A stretch of DNA of 11,417 nucleotides from Cytophagales bacterium (GCA_027317105.1 DAHVFH010000224.1:1-11417); one strand, 5' to 3'. Positions 1 to 7,572 are shown, counted from the stretch's first letter. Program-made: numbers and translations. Notes: a model not told the origin generated them from the letters alone.

Positions 1-552
1 TTGCAAAAAGGTGGAATAGTCGTTTATCCAACAGACACCATTTATGGAATTGGCTGTGATTTGTTGAACCGCAGGGCAGTGGAGCGACTATGCCAGATTA
101 TGGATATCAAACCGCTGAAACTGAACCTCTCGTTTATTTGCAATGACCTTAGCCATATTTCTGAATTTGTAAAAAGAATCGATACCCCAGTTTTTAAAAT
201 TTTGAAAAAAAAATTACCGGGGCCCTATACTTTTATTTTTGAGTCGAATACACAAGTGCCCAAGATTTTAGGAGTCAATAAAAAGACGGTGGGAATTCGG
301 GTCCCTAATCATCAAATTCCACTGATGATTGTAAAATTATTGGGCAATCCATTAATCACTTCTTCCATTAAGGACGATGACCAGATCAAAGAATACACCA
401 CGGATCCTGAAGAAATTTTTGAAGATTTCAAACATCAGGTTGATCTGGTGATTGATGGTGGCGTGGGAGGAAATGTACCCTCAACAATCGTTGATTTTAC
501 AGGAGATCAACCCCAACTGATACGACAAGGGTTAGGCGATTTCGAATTTTGA
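1..552 (+). CDS. YciO-like Sua5/YrdC-family protein (L-threonylcarbamoyladenylate synthase family), 5' partial
   Basis: The frame is open from base 1 and its first codon is TTG, so the true start is probably outside the window. The 183 visible residues lack about 20 N-terminal residues compared with E. coli YciO (about 206). The family fold binds ATP, threonine and bicarbonate to make threonylcarbamoyl-AMP for tRNA t6A37. Visible family signatures are VVYPTDTIYGIGCD (residues 7-20), LPGPYTFIF, TVGIRVP, an ITSSIKDDD stretch in place of the usual STSAN, and a C-terminal DLVIDGG...STIVDF...IRQGLGDFEF. The pattern (SFICNDLSHIS, the ending ...GLGDFEF) is closest to the YciO branch rather than TsaC/Sua5 proper, so synthesis of t6A is possible but not certain. 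WbqC follows after 35 bases on the same strand. The family call is secure; the exact reaction is inference. Confidence 0.88.
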   Translation: MQKGGIVVYPTDTIYGIGCDLLNRRAVERLCQIMDIKPLKLNLSFICNDLSHISEFVKRIDTPVFKILKKKLPGPYTFIFESNTQVPKILGVNKKTVGIRVPNHQIPLMIVKLLGNPLITSSIKDDDQIKEYTTDPEEIFEDFKHQVDLVIDGGVGGNVPSTIVDFTGDQPQLIRQGLGDFEF

Positions 553-587
553 AACATGAGGTGGCAACTGTATTATTCAAATAAACA

Positions 588-1211
588 ATGACTATCCTTA
601 TCGAGCCGCACTACCTTCCTTCACTTGAATTTTTTTGTGCTATTCTTCCTTTTGAAAATGTAATCTTGGAGGGTCATGAAAATTTTGCGAAGCAAACGTG
701 CCGCAATCGGTGTTATGTTAACACGAGTCATGGTGTAAAACTACTTAGTGTTCCTTTGATGGGGCGACATGGAAAAAATTTGACCAAAGATGTAAGAATT
801 GATAGGGGAAAACAATGGCGAAACAATCACTGGCGCACGATAGAATCAGCCTATCGCAAATCACCTTTCTTTGACTATTATTGTGACGATTTAAAAAATA
901 TTATATTTCAAGGTCATGAATATTTGATTGATCTTAATTTCAATTTGCTGTCATTCTGTCTGCGGCATATTGGGCTTCAGAAAAATGTTTCGGTAAGTGT
1001 GTCGTACGAGAAGCAACCCAAAAAAAATGTAACAGACCTTCGAAGTGCTCTTGTTGATAAAAAGCCCTTCTTACTTAGGGATTTTTACAAACCTTGCTCT
1101 TACTATCAGATTTTTGGCAGCGAATTTGCACCTAACCTGACCCTAATTGATTTATTGTTTTGCGAAGGGCCAAGAACATTGCACTTGTTAAAAGAGTCTT
1201 CCAAGAAGTGA
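588..1211 (+). CDS. WbqC family protein
   Basis: A 207-residue cytosolic protein with no signal peptide or membrane span. It has the WbqC-family layout: N-terminal EPHYLPSLEFF (residues 6-16), ENFAKQTCRNRCY (31-43), SVPL (54-57), the invariant-looking KQWRNNHWRTIESAYRKSPFF (75-95) followed by DYYCDDL, and C-terminal YYQIFGSEFAPNLTLIDLLFCEGP. The length is typical (about 200). The family takes its name from a gene in O-antigen clusters, but its biochemical role is not established; in Bacteroidota it is common as a lone gene outside such clusters. The ATG start keeps the IEPHYLPS motif near the N-terminus as in relatives. It sits between the YciO-like gene and clpC in the same direction. There is no surrounding polysaccharide cluster here, so I infer nothing about a glycan role. 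Confidence 0.85.
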   Translation: MTILIEPHYLPSLEFFCAILPFENVILEGHENFAKQTCRNRCYVNTSHGVKLLSVPLMGRHGKNLTKDVRIDRGKQWRNNHWRTIESAYRKSPFFDYYCDDLKNIIFQGHEYLIDLNFNLLSFCLRHIGLQKNVSVSVSYEKQPKKNVTDLRSALVDKKPFLLRDFYKPCSYYQIFGSEFAPNLTLIDLLFCEGPRTLHLLKESSKK

Positions 1212-1267
1212 ACAAATAGAATGAAATCAATGTTACACAAAGCATTATGCCGTTAATGTTTTAATTC

Positions 1268-1299
1268 TTTGAATTATCAACCCTAAACATTTACATTTA
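1268..1299 (+). promoter_or_regulatory. Candidate Bacteroidota-type promoter for clpC
   Basis: TTTG at 1268-1271 is followed after 20 bases by TACATTTA (1292-1299), which matches the -7 consensus TAnnTTTG at all but the last base. The spacing fits the phylum's housekeeping sigma factor. Transcription would begin near 1302-1306, leaving a leader of only about 10-20 bases before the clpC start. The AT-rich ACATTT tandem makes chance matches likely, so support is modest. Confidence 0.4.
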
Positions 1300-1315
1300 C
1301 ATATAACAAGAAGCT

Positions 1316-3868
1316 ATGCCCAACATGGAAGCAAAATTTTCTAACCGAGTTAAAGAGGTCATCACGTTAAGCAGAGAGGAAGCCCTTCGGTTAGGGCATG
1401 ATTATATTGGCACGGAACATCTCATTCTGGGCATGATCCGCGAAGGTGAAGGTGTGGCTCTTGCGGTGCTTAAAAAGTTGGGCGTGCAGTTAGATCAGTT
1501 GCGCGGAGAAATAGAAAAAGTGTCGAAGGGGACAGCCACGCATGAAATCAAAAATGTCGCAAATATTCCGCTCACCCGGGCTTCTGAAAAAATCTTAAAG
1601 ATCACTTACCTCGAAGCGAAAGTTTTCAAAGCACAATTAATAGGAACCGAACATCTTCTTCTTTCCATTTTGCGCGACCCTGATAATTTGGCCACCCAAA
1701 TCTTAAACAAATTTGATGTTGCCTACGACATTGTAAAAGAGATGTTGGAGTATCAACACGAACATCCGCAGGCAGCCTCGGACACTGATGATCCCGATGA
1801 AGACTCGTCCAAAATGTTTGGTAGTGGCTCTGCGCCTGGTTTTGGTAAAGAGAAGAAAGGTGGAGAAAAATCACGTACCCCGGTTCTTGATAATTTTGGC
1901 CGTGACCTGACGCGCCTTGCTGAAGATAATAAAATGGACCCAATCGTTGGGCGTGAAAAGGAAATTGAACGCGTTGCACAAATATTATCCCGCAGGAAAA
2001 AGAACAACCCGATTTTAATTGGAGAACCAGGAGTAGGTAAAACTGCTATTGCAGAGGGATTAGCACTGCGTATTGTTCAAAAGAAAGTTTCCCGTGTACT
2101 TTTTGGCAAACGCGTGGTAACGCTCGACCTCGCTTCATTAGTAGCAGGCACAAAATACCGTGGCCAGTTTGAAGAGCGGATGAAGGCGGTGATGAATGAA
2201 TTGGAAAAATCTCCGGACGTTATTTTGTTTATCGATGAGTTGCACACCATCGTTGGTGCCGGAGGCGCTTCCGGATCACTGGATGCTTCGAACATGTTTA
2301 AGCCTGCGTTAGCACGCGGAGAGATCCAATGTATTGGAGCAACCACCCTGGACGAGTATCGCCAGTACATCGAAAAAGACGGTGCGTTGGCCCGTAGGTT
2401 TCAGATGGTCATGGTGGACTCTACATCCGTGGACGAGACGATCCAAATCCTCGAGAACATAAAGGAGAAATACGAAGATCACCATCATGTAAGTTATACC
2501 AAAGAAGCCCTGGAGGCGTGCGTGAAACTTTCGGATCGGTATATCAGCGATCGGTTTTTACCGGACAAGGCTATTGATGTGATGGACGAAGCGGGCGCGC
2601 GCGTACACATCCACAACATTCATGTGCCGGATGATATTGTTAAATTCGAAGAGGCTATTGAAGACGTAAAGAAGGAAAAGAACCGTGTGGTAAAAAGCCA
2701 GAAATACGAAGAAGCGGCACAACTCCGCGATAAGGAGAAGAAACTGATCGAACAACTGGATTTAGCTAAAGCACGCTGGGAAGAAAAAACCCGTACAGAA
2801 AAATATACCGTTACCGAAGACAACGTTGCCGATGTGGTGGGCATGATGACAGGCATTCCTGCTAACCGCATCGCTCAAAAGGAAAGCAATAAACTTTTGG
2901 GAATGGCCGAACAACTTAGTGGAAAAGTAATTGGCCAGGAGGAGGCCATAAAGAAGTTAACCAAAGCCATTCAGCGCACACGCGTGGGCTTGAAGGATCC
3001 TAGAAAACCAATCGGTTCGTTTATCTTTTTAGGGCCAACCGGAGTGGGCAAGACAGAATTGGCTAAGGTGCTCGCCAGTTATTTGTTTGATAAGGATGAC
3101 GCATTGGTTCGCATTGACATGAGCGAATACATGGAAAAATTCTCCGTATCACGCTTGGTTGGGGCACCTCCCGGATACGTGGGCTATGAAGAGGGAGGCC
3201 AGCTTACTGAGAAAGTCAGAAGAAAACCGTACAGCGTTATTTTGTTGGATGAAATTGAAAAAGCTCACCCTGATGTGTTCAACATTTTATTGCAAGTATT
3301 GGATGACGGAATATTAACCGATGGCCTTGGCCGCAGAGTGGATTTCCGGAATACGATTATTATCATGACTTCTAATATTGGTGTTCGCGACCTTAAAGAT
3401 TTTGGTGCGGGCATCGGGTTTACTACAAAAGCAAACCGCGAGAACGATGAAGAGGTGATGAAGAGCACCATCCAAAGTGCATTAAAACGTGCCTTTAGCC
3501 CGGAGTTCCTAAATCGTTTGGATGATGTGATTGTGTTTAATTCACTGCAGCGCGAACACATTCACAAGATTATTGACATAACGCTCGGAAAACTATTTGC
3601 CAGGATATTGACATTGGGGTACAATGTCGAACTGACTGAAAAAGCAAAGGATTTTCTGGCGGAGAAGGGATACGATCAGCAATTTGGTGCCCGCCCACTA
3701 AACCGCGCGATCCAAAAATACCTGGAAGACCCGGTTGCGGAAGAAATCCTGAAAGGTGAGGTTTCCGATGGAGGGACGATCATGGCAGACTATGAAGGAA
3801 CGGGTGATTTGTTAACGATCAAGACCAAAAAAGCAAAAGCATCTTCGAAAGAGAAGAAAAGCGAGTAG
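1316..3868 (+). CDS. clpC: ATP-dependent Clp protease ATP-binding subunit ClpC (AAA+ unfoldase)
   Basis: A cytosolic Hsp100 unfoldase that threads substrates into the ClpP peptidase. The 850 residues show the full ClpC layout: two N-terminal Clp_N repeats (about 5-145, GTEHLILG and GTEHLLLS), an acidic/Gly-rich linker (about 150-190), AAA1 with Walker A GEPGVGKT (236-243) and Walker B LFIDE (304-308), a UVR-type middle segment (KYEEAAQLRD, 463-472), AAA2 with Walker A GPTGVGKT (573-580) and Walker B ILLDE (642-646), and a C-terminal D2-small domain (QQFGARPLNRAIQ). The tripeptide IGF (700-702) sits where ClpP-docking loops occur, supporting ClpP partnership. The tail is Lys/Ser-rich. ATG at 1316 has AAGAAG a few bases upstream, but ATG at 1325 gives MEAKFSNRVKEV, the usual family N-terminus, and may be the true start. 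A strong terminator follows the stop. Confidence 0.97.
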   Translation: MPNMEAKFSNRVKEVITLSREEALRLGHDYIGTEHLILGMIREGEGVALAVLKKLGVQLDQLRGEIEKVSKGTATHEIKNVANIPLTRASEKILKITYLEAKVFKAQLIGTEHLLLSILRDPDNLATQILNKFDVAYDIVKEMLEYQHEHPQAASDTDDPDEDSSKMFGSGSAPGFGKEKKGGEKSRTPVLDNFGRDLTRLAEDNKMDPIVGREKEIERVAQILSRRKKNNPILIGEPGVGKTAIAEGLALRIVQKKVSRVLFGKRVVTLDLASLVAGTKYRGQFEERMKAVMNELEKSPDVILFIDELHTIVGAGGASGSLDASNMFKPALARGEIQCIGATTLDEYRQYIEKDGALARRFQMVMVDSTSVDETIQILENIKEKYEDHHHVSYTKEALEACVKLSDRYISDRFLPDKAIDVMDEAGARVHIHNIHVPDDIVKFEEAIEDVKKEKNRVVKSQKYEEAAQLRDKEKKLIEQLDLAKARWEEKTRTEKYTVTEDNVADVVGMMTGIPANRIAQKESNKLLGMAEQLSGKVIGQEEAIKKLTKAIQRTRVGLKDPRKPIGSFIFLGPTGVGKTELAKVLASYLFDKDDALVRIDMSEYMEKFSVSRLVGAPPGYVGYEEGGQLTEKVRRKPYSVILLDEIEKAHPDVFNILLQVLDDGILTDGLGRRVDFRNTIIIMTSNIGVRDLKDFGAGIGFTTKANRENDEEVMKSTIQSALKRAFSPEFLNRLDDVIVFNSLQREHIHKIIDITLGKLFARILTLGYNVELTEKAKDFLAEKGYDQQFGARPLNRAIQKYLEDPVAEEILKGEVSDGGTIMADYEGTGDLLTIKTKKAKASSKEKKSE

Positions 3869-3888
3869 CTGAGAATTTAAAGATTAAG

Positions 3889-3916
3889 AAAAAGGCAGGG
3901 CAACCTGCCTTTTTTG
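3889..3916 (+). terminator. Rho-independent terminator after clpC
   Basis: AAAAAGGCAGG (3889-3899) pairs perfectly with CCTGCCTTTTT (3904-3914) around a GCAA tetraloop (3900-3903, GNRA type). The 3' arm runs into six consecutive T residues (3910-3915). It lies 20 bases after the clpC stop and separates that unit from the ABC-F gene. The A-tract on the 5' side would allow partial function on the other strand too, but no gene there needs it. Confidence 0.92.
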
Positions 3917-3934
3917 TTTCCTCTTTTTTAATTG

Positions 3935-3965
3935 TTTCTAATTGCGCAAGACAATAATATCTTTG
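3935..3965 (+). promoter_or_regulatory. Bacteroidota-type promoter for the ABC-F gene
   Basis: TATCTTTG (3958-3965) is an exact match to the -7 consensus TAnnTTTG and is followed by GC as in many Bacteroidota promoters. The upstream -33 element is imperfect: TTTC at 3935-3938 (19-base spacing) or ATTG at 3931-3934 (23-base spacing). Position just after the clpC terminator and about 20 bases before the ATG at 3986 supports the call. Confidence 0.65.
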
Positions 3966-3985
3966 CCGCCTCATTTTAAAAATTT

Positions 3986-5629
3986 ATGATTTCAGTAGAT
4001 TCGGTAACGGTGGAGTTCAACGGCTCTCCGCTGTTTAAAGACATTACGTTTAGCATCAACGAAAACGATCGCATCGCCCTTATGGGCAAGAATGGTGCAG
4101 GCAAATCGACTTTGCTCAAGATTATGGCAGGTGCGAGCAAGCCAACTCGAGGCAAGGTCTCAGCCCCAAAGGATGCGGTGGTAGCTTATTTGCCGCAACA
4201 TCTCTTAACAGCCGATGACTGCACTGTATTTGAGGAAACGTCTAAGGCGTTTTCCAAAATCCTGAACATGAAAAATCAGATGGACGACTTCAATAAACAA
4301 TTGGAGACGCGTACGGATTATGAATCTGATGAATATTCTAAAATTATAGAACAAGTTTCGGAATTAAGCGAGAAATATTATTCCATCGAAGAAGTAAATT
4401 TTGATGCCGAAGTAGAAAAGACCTTGATGGGATTGGGTTTTGTGCGGTCGGATTTCACAAGGTCAACAAGCGAATTTAGCGGAGGTTGGCGCATGCGTAT
4501 TGAGCTCGCAAAAATACTTTTACAAAAACCGGATTTGATTCTGTTGGATGAACCGACAAACCACCTTGATATTGAATCGGTGCAATGGCTGGAGGAATTT
4601 TTAAAAAGTAGTGCGAAGGCCGTTATCGTGATTAGCCACGACAAGGCTTTTGTGGATAATCTTACCAATCGCACCATCGAAATTACGATGGGAAAAATCT
4701 ACGATTACAAAACCAACTATTCGCATTATCTGCAGTTGCGAAAAGAAAGGCGCGAACAGCAACAGAAGCATTTTGACGATCAACAAAAGGAAATAGCCGA
4801 CATTCAAGGTTTTATCGATCGCTTCAAAGGAACCTATTCGAAGACCTTGCAAGTGCAATCGCGGGTTAAAATGCTGGAGAAAATTGAAATCGTGGAGGTG
4901 GATGAGGTAGATACTTCATCTTTGAATTTAAAATTTCCGCCCGCCCCACGTTCAGGAAGTTACCCAGTGATTGTGGAGGGATTGACAAAGAAATATGGAG
5001 ACCATGTCGTTTTTCAGGATGCTTCGTTAACCATTGCACGAGGAGAAAAAGTAGCTTTTGTTGGGAAAAATGGAGAGGGGAAATCGACACTTGTAAAAGC
5101 CATTATGGGAGAGATCGAATTTGAAGGGAAACTTCAATTGGGTCATAATTCCATGATCGGCTATTTTGCACAGAACCAAGCTTCGCTACTTGACGTTGAC
5201 CTTACTGTTTTTGAAACGATCGACCAGATTGCGCAGGGCGATATCCGCACCAAGATCAAAGATATTCTCGGGGCGTTTATGTTCAGTGGCGATGACATCG
5301 ACAAAAAAGTAAAAGTATTATCGGGTGGTGAACGCACGCGGCTGGCAATGATCAAACTTTTACTACAACCAGTGAACCTGTTGATCCTGGATGAGCCTAC
5401 GAATCACCTCGACATCAAGACAAAAGAAATCTTGAAGGATGCGTTAAAGGCATTTGATGGAACCCTAATCCTGGTCTCTCACGACCGCGATTTCTTAGTT
5501 GATCTAGCCGAAAAGGTTTTCGAATTTGGAAACAAAAGGATCAAAGAACATTTTGAAGACATCAATGGATTCTTGCGCAACAAGAAGATTGAAAATTTGA
5601 AGGAGATTGAGCGAACGAAAGTGAAGTAA
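3986..5629 (+). CDS. ABC-F family ATPase (duplicated ATP-binding cassettes)
   Basis: A soluble 547-residue protein with two ABC cassettes and no membrane segments, the ABC-F arrangement of ribosome-associated ATPases. NBD1 has Walker A GKNGAGKST (34-42), signature SGGWR (165-169) and Walker B LLDEP (186-190) continuing TNHLD. NBD2 has GKNGEGKST (360-368), signature SGGER (446-450) and LILDEP (466-471), again with TNHLD. Between them lies the charged helical linker (about 240-310, RKERREQQQKHFDDQQKE and RFKGTYSKTLQVQSRVKMLE) that reaches into the ribosomal E site in studied members. Both catalytic glutamates are present, so it should hydrolyse ATP. Whether it acts in general translation, stall rescue or antibiotic protection cannot be told from the sequence; the monocistronic, housekeeping-like context favours a general role. 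The start is supported by promoter spacing and by a family-typical N-terminus. Confidence 0.93.
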   Translation: MISVDSVTVEFNGSPLFKDITFSINENDRIALMGKNGAGKSTLLKIMAGASKPTRGKVSAPKDAVVAYLPQHLLTADDCTVFEETSKAFSKILNMKNQMDDFNKQLETRTDYESDEYSKIIEQVSELSEKYYSIEEVNFDAEVEKTLMGLGFVRSDFTRSTSEFSGGWRMRIELAKILLQKPDLILLDEPTNHLDIESVQWLEEFLKSSAKAVIVISHDKAFVDNLTNRTIEITMGKIYDYKTNYSHYLQLRKERREQQQKHFDDQQKEIADIQGFIDRFKGTYSKTLQVQSRVKMLEKIEIVEVDEVDTSSLNLKFPPAPRSGSYPVIVEGLTKKYGDHVVFQDASLTIARGEKVAFVGKNGEGKSTLVKAIMGEIEFEGKLQLGHNSMIGYFAQNQASLLDVDLTVFETIDQIAQGDIRTKIKDILGAFMFSGDDIDKKVKVLSGGERTRLAMIKLLLQPVNLLILDEPTNHLDIKTKEILKDALKAFDGTLILVSHDRDFLVDLAEKVFEFGNKRIKEHFEDINGFLRNKKIENLKEIERTKVK

Positions 5630-5633
5630 ATAA

Positions 5634-5898
5634 TTACTCTTTCAGTTTAATACTCAAATATTGCACTTTTGGCTTGACATCGGGCGTGAGTGTAAAGTAA
5701 ACTTCAATCGTCCCTTTTCACCAACAATGTCAAATGAGCCTCGCAACAAGTTTTCAGATTGCATTTTATGTCGAGCACCTGTGTTGCAGGAGTACGCATA
5801 TTAGCATACGTGAGATTACCGAAGGCCACAATTCCTACACCAAAATTGGGTAACAAGACATGTGCGCTACCAAAGAGTTTGGGTGCTTTTAAAATGGA
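5634..5898 (-). pseudogene. C-terminal relic of a probable serine hydrolase (beta-lactamase-related), three frames
   Basis: Reading the - strand, three consecutive pieces form a plausible protein tail. Frame one (5898-5758) carries KLFGSAHVLLPNFGVGIVAF and GNLTYANM, like the C-terminal part of class-C-type serine hydrolases (VLLPDYGVGVVAFGNLTYA pattern). Frame two (5758-5711) gives SENLLRGSFDIVGEKG. Frame three (5711-5634) gives TIEVYFTLTPDVKPKVQYLS and then a TAA stop. Each junction overlaps by one base, as expected from two single-base deletions. No N-terminal half with an SxxK active site is present; the relic begins where the Uma2-like gene ends. The reading of a decayed gene is fairly strong; the family name rests on motif memory alone and is less sure. 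Confidence 0.6.
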
Positions 5899-5900
5899 GG

Positions 5901-6471
5901 TTACTCTGCGCTAACTCCTTCGTAAATATCCTTCAGTGTAATTTCATATTCGATACAATCGATAGATAGTTTGGCTTCTGAGTTAGATGTTTCGCTGAAT
6001 TTCCAAGAACCATCGCTTTGCTTTTTCGCTTTTTGAACGTAACAGACTAAGGAGCTGATCAAAATGTATTCTTTTAATGAAGGAATCTGCATGTAGTAAA
6101 AGAACTTGGTGCCGCGATCGTATTGTTCGGTGGGTTTACTCATCACTTCGATGATTGCGGACGGATTGGTCACGGTATCCAATTGATTATCGATGGTATC
6201 CGGCTTACCGCAAATGATTGTCGCATCGGGGTAGGTAAATGAATCGGCAGTGGGTATATGGACTCGCAAGTCACTGGGAAACACTTCGCAGGATTTGCCT
6301 CTTAAAAAGCTCCACAAAATGCCAATAATATTTTTTACTAATTCTGTTATGGGAAATAGACGCACCCGTCATGGTCACAATATGACCCTCATGCAGCTCA
6401 TGTTTTTCTTTGGCGGCACGTTCTATGGATAGGTATTCTTCCGCTGAAATAAGTTTGGTGGTAGCAAGCAT
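5901..6471 (-). pseudogene. Uma2 family (PD-(D/E)XK nuclease-like, DUF820) gene with one frameshift
   Basis: Two overlapping - strand frames together make one Uma2 protein. The first (from ATG 6471) gives MLATTKLISAEEYLSIERAA, then KHELHEGHIVTMTGAS and HNRIS. The second supplies KNIIGILWSFLRGKSCEVFP, SDLRVHIP, YPDATIICG, NPSAIIEVMS, QYDRGTKFFYY, IPSLKEYILIS and the C-terminal DIYEGV. Removing one base near 6331-6339 gives 189 residues, the normal family length. The likely site is the A6 run on the coding strand (T6 at 6331-6336); with five A residues the reading becomes HNRISKNIIG. Core residues resembling the PD-(D/E)XK nuclease site (Pro-Asp at about 81-82, Glu about 108, Lys about 123) are intact. 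The family is widespread in cyanobacteria and Bacteroidota, often in multiple copies, with no settled role. A sequencing error or slippage-rescued expression are alternatives to true loss. Without frame restoration the first frame stops at 66 residues. Confidence 0.8.
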
Positions 6472-6493
6472 TCTAAATGATCCTTAGCAAAAG

Positions 6494-6501
6494 CAAAGAT
6501 A
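6494..6501 (-). promoter_or_regulatory. -7 promoter element upstream of the Uma2-like gene
   Basis: On the - strand TATCTTTG occupies 6501-6494, an exact TAnnTTTG match followed by C, 22 bases before the ATG at 6471. The -33 element is weak (ATTG at 6529-6526, spacing 24, inside the stop region of the upstream ATPase gene). It suggests the Uma2-like gene had its own promoter rather than relying on the ATPase gene 57 bases upstream. Confidence 0.45.
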
Positions 6502-6528
6502 ACACTTCCCTAAATGATTTTTCAGCAA

Positions 6529-7485
6529 TCATTTTATCGCTTTCAACAATTCTCCAATATTGTAAAATGTCAACTTGTCCATTTCCCATTGCAAATTTTT
6601 ACCTTCACTACTGATGAAAACAGAAATTCTCCCTTCGGGCGATACGGAATACCCTTCGCGTTCAAGCGCATTTTTTGTCCAGAGTAGTGCGAAGCCTTCT
6701 CCTTGCAAGTTGATAGTAGTCTTTTTAGACAATTTGTGTTCGATTTTTCCTGTCTTTAAATCAAACCCTTTGAATTGAAAAATTTCATCGAACGAACCGT
6801 CCAAGACAAGATCTTCAGGAATGCCTGTTTTTATTTTTTTTCCTTGTGAAGCAAGCCAGATCTGGTCGGCCATTTGCAAGGCAAGATCCAATTCGTGGGT
6901 GGCCACTAATATCGCTTTATTTTTTTTCCGTGCTAATGCGAGAAGAAGCCTCATGATTTCAACGCGATTGTTCAAGTCAAGATGGGCGGTGGGCTCATCT
7001 AAAAGTAGTATTTCGGTTTCTTGTGCAAGTGCCCGCGCAATCATGGCCAGTTGCATTTGCCCATCACTAAGCTCTTCTAACTTTTTGTCGGCTAAAGCTT
7101 GAATGCCCACCTCTGCGATAGATTGATTAACGATAGCAAGATCCTTTTGCGCAAGTGAGACGCCCCAACTTAAATAGGGATAACGGCCATAGCTAACCAA
7201 ATCAGACACCCTCATATTGGCGGCAGAAATTTTATCAGTAAGCACCAAGGCAATTCTTTTTTCGTCCAATTTGGAAAACTCACCCGCTAGTGGCTTCTGT
7301 AACCCGGCTAATGTGCGGATCAAGGTTGATTTGCCAATTCCATTGGGACCCATTAAACAAGTTAATTTTCCAATGGAAAGGGAAAGATTAAGATTTACAA
7401 AGAGACAAACTGCAGATTGGCCAGTGGCATACCCTACGGAAAGGTCTTTTGCGTGTAACAAAAATGGTTGAGAAATTACTTTCAT
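6529..7485 (-). CDS. ABC transporter ATP-binding protein, FecE/BtuD/HmuV-like (metallophore or cofactor uptake)
   Basis: A 318-residue cytoplasmic ATPase that would drive import through a FecCD/BtuC-type permease. It has Walker A GPNGIGKST (46-54), a Tyr-rich YGRYPYLSW segment (99-107) typical of the iron-siderophore/haem/B12 subfamily, a Q-loop-region departure (ALVLTDK), the signature LSDGQ (139-143, Asp for the second-position Gly of LSGGQ), Walker B ILLLDEPTAHLD (159-170) and H-loop His197. Residues after about 250 form an extension of roughly 70 residues beyond the usual 250-260 length, with no motif I recognise. No permease or binding protein adjoins it; the partner genes must lie elsewhere or be lost. 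The substrate cannot be assigned. The start ATG is the only one that includes the N-terminal strand before Walker A at normal spacing. It diverges from rpmH. Confidence 0.88.
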   Translation of the reverse strand: MKVISQPFLLHAKDLSVGYATGQSAVCLFVNLNLSLSIGKLTCLMGPNGIGKSTLIRTLAGLQKPLAGEFSKLDEKRIALVLTDKISAANMRVSDLVSYGRYPYLSWGVSLAQKDLAIVNQSIAEVGIQALADKKLEELSDGQMQLAMIARALAQETEILLLDEPTAHLDLNNRVEIMRLLLALARKKNKAILVATHELDLALQMADQIWLASQGKKIKTGIPEDLVLDGSFDEIFQFKGFDLKTGKIEHKLSKKTTINLQGEGFALLWTKNALEREGYSVSPEGRISVFISSEGKNLQWEMDKLTFYNIGELLKAIK

Positions 7486-7562
7486 ACCTTAGTCATTAAT
7501 TATAAATGGTTAGGTGGATTCGCCAATTCACGATTATCATGTTTTTTTGAGTGTAGCCCATT

Positions 7563-7572
7563 AATCGCGATT
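7563..7572. other. Perfect 10-base palindrome AATCGCGATT
   Basis: AATCGCGATT is a perfect inverted repeat in the divergent region between the ABC ATPase gene (- strand) and rpmH (+ strand), 78 bases upstream of the ATPase start. It could be a small operator, but a single short palindrome is weak evidence and no matching second site was seen. Confidence 0.2.

Noticed and set aside
1287..1302. ACATTT tandem repeat upstream of clpC
   Set aside because: Fewer than three copies of a hexamer in AT-rich leader sequence; no reason to see it as more than chance or part of the promoter.
1626..2007. Long - strand frames inside clpC (117 and 84 codons), and similar ones at 2077-2370, 2558-2871 and 3265-3561
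   Set aside because: They lie wholly antisense to an intact, strongly conserved gene, show no recognisable motifs and reflect codon bias of the + strand.
4378..5355. Antisense frames within the ABC-F gene
   Set aside because: They mirror conserved ABC motifs on the other strand, with low-complexity Ser/Leu-rich translations and no start signals.
6575..7471. + strand frames (67, 93 and 84 codons) opposite the FecE-like gene, and one at 6250-6432 opposite the Uma2-like gene
   Set aside because: Antisense shadows; the - strand frames carry the real family motifs.
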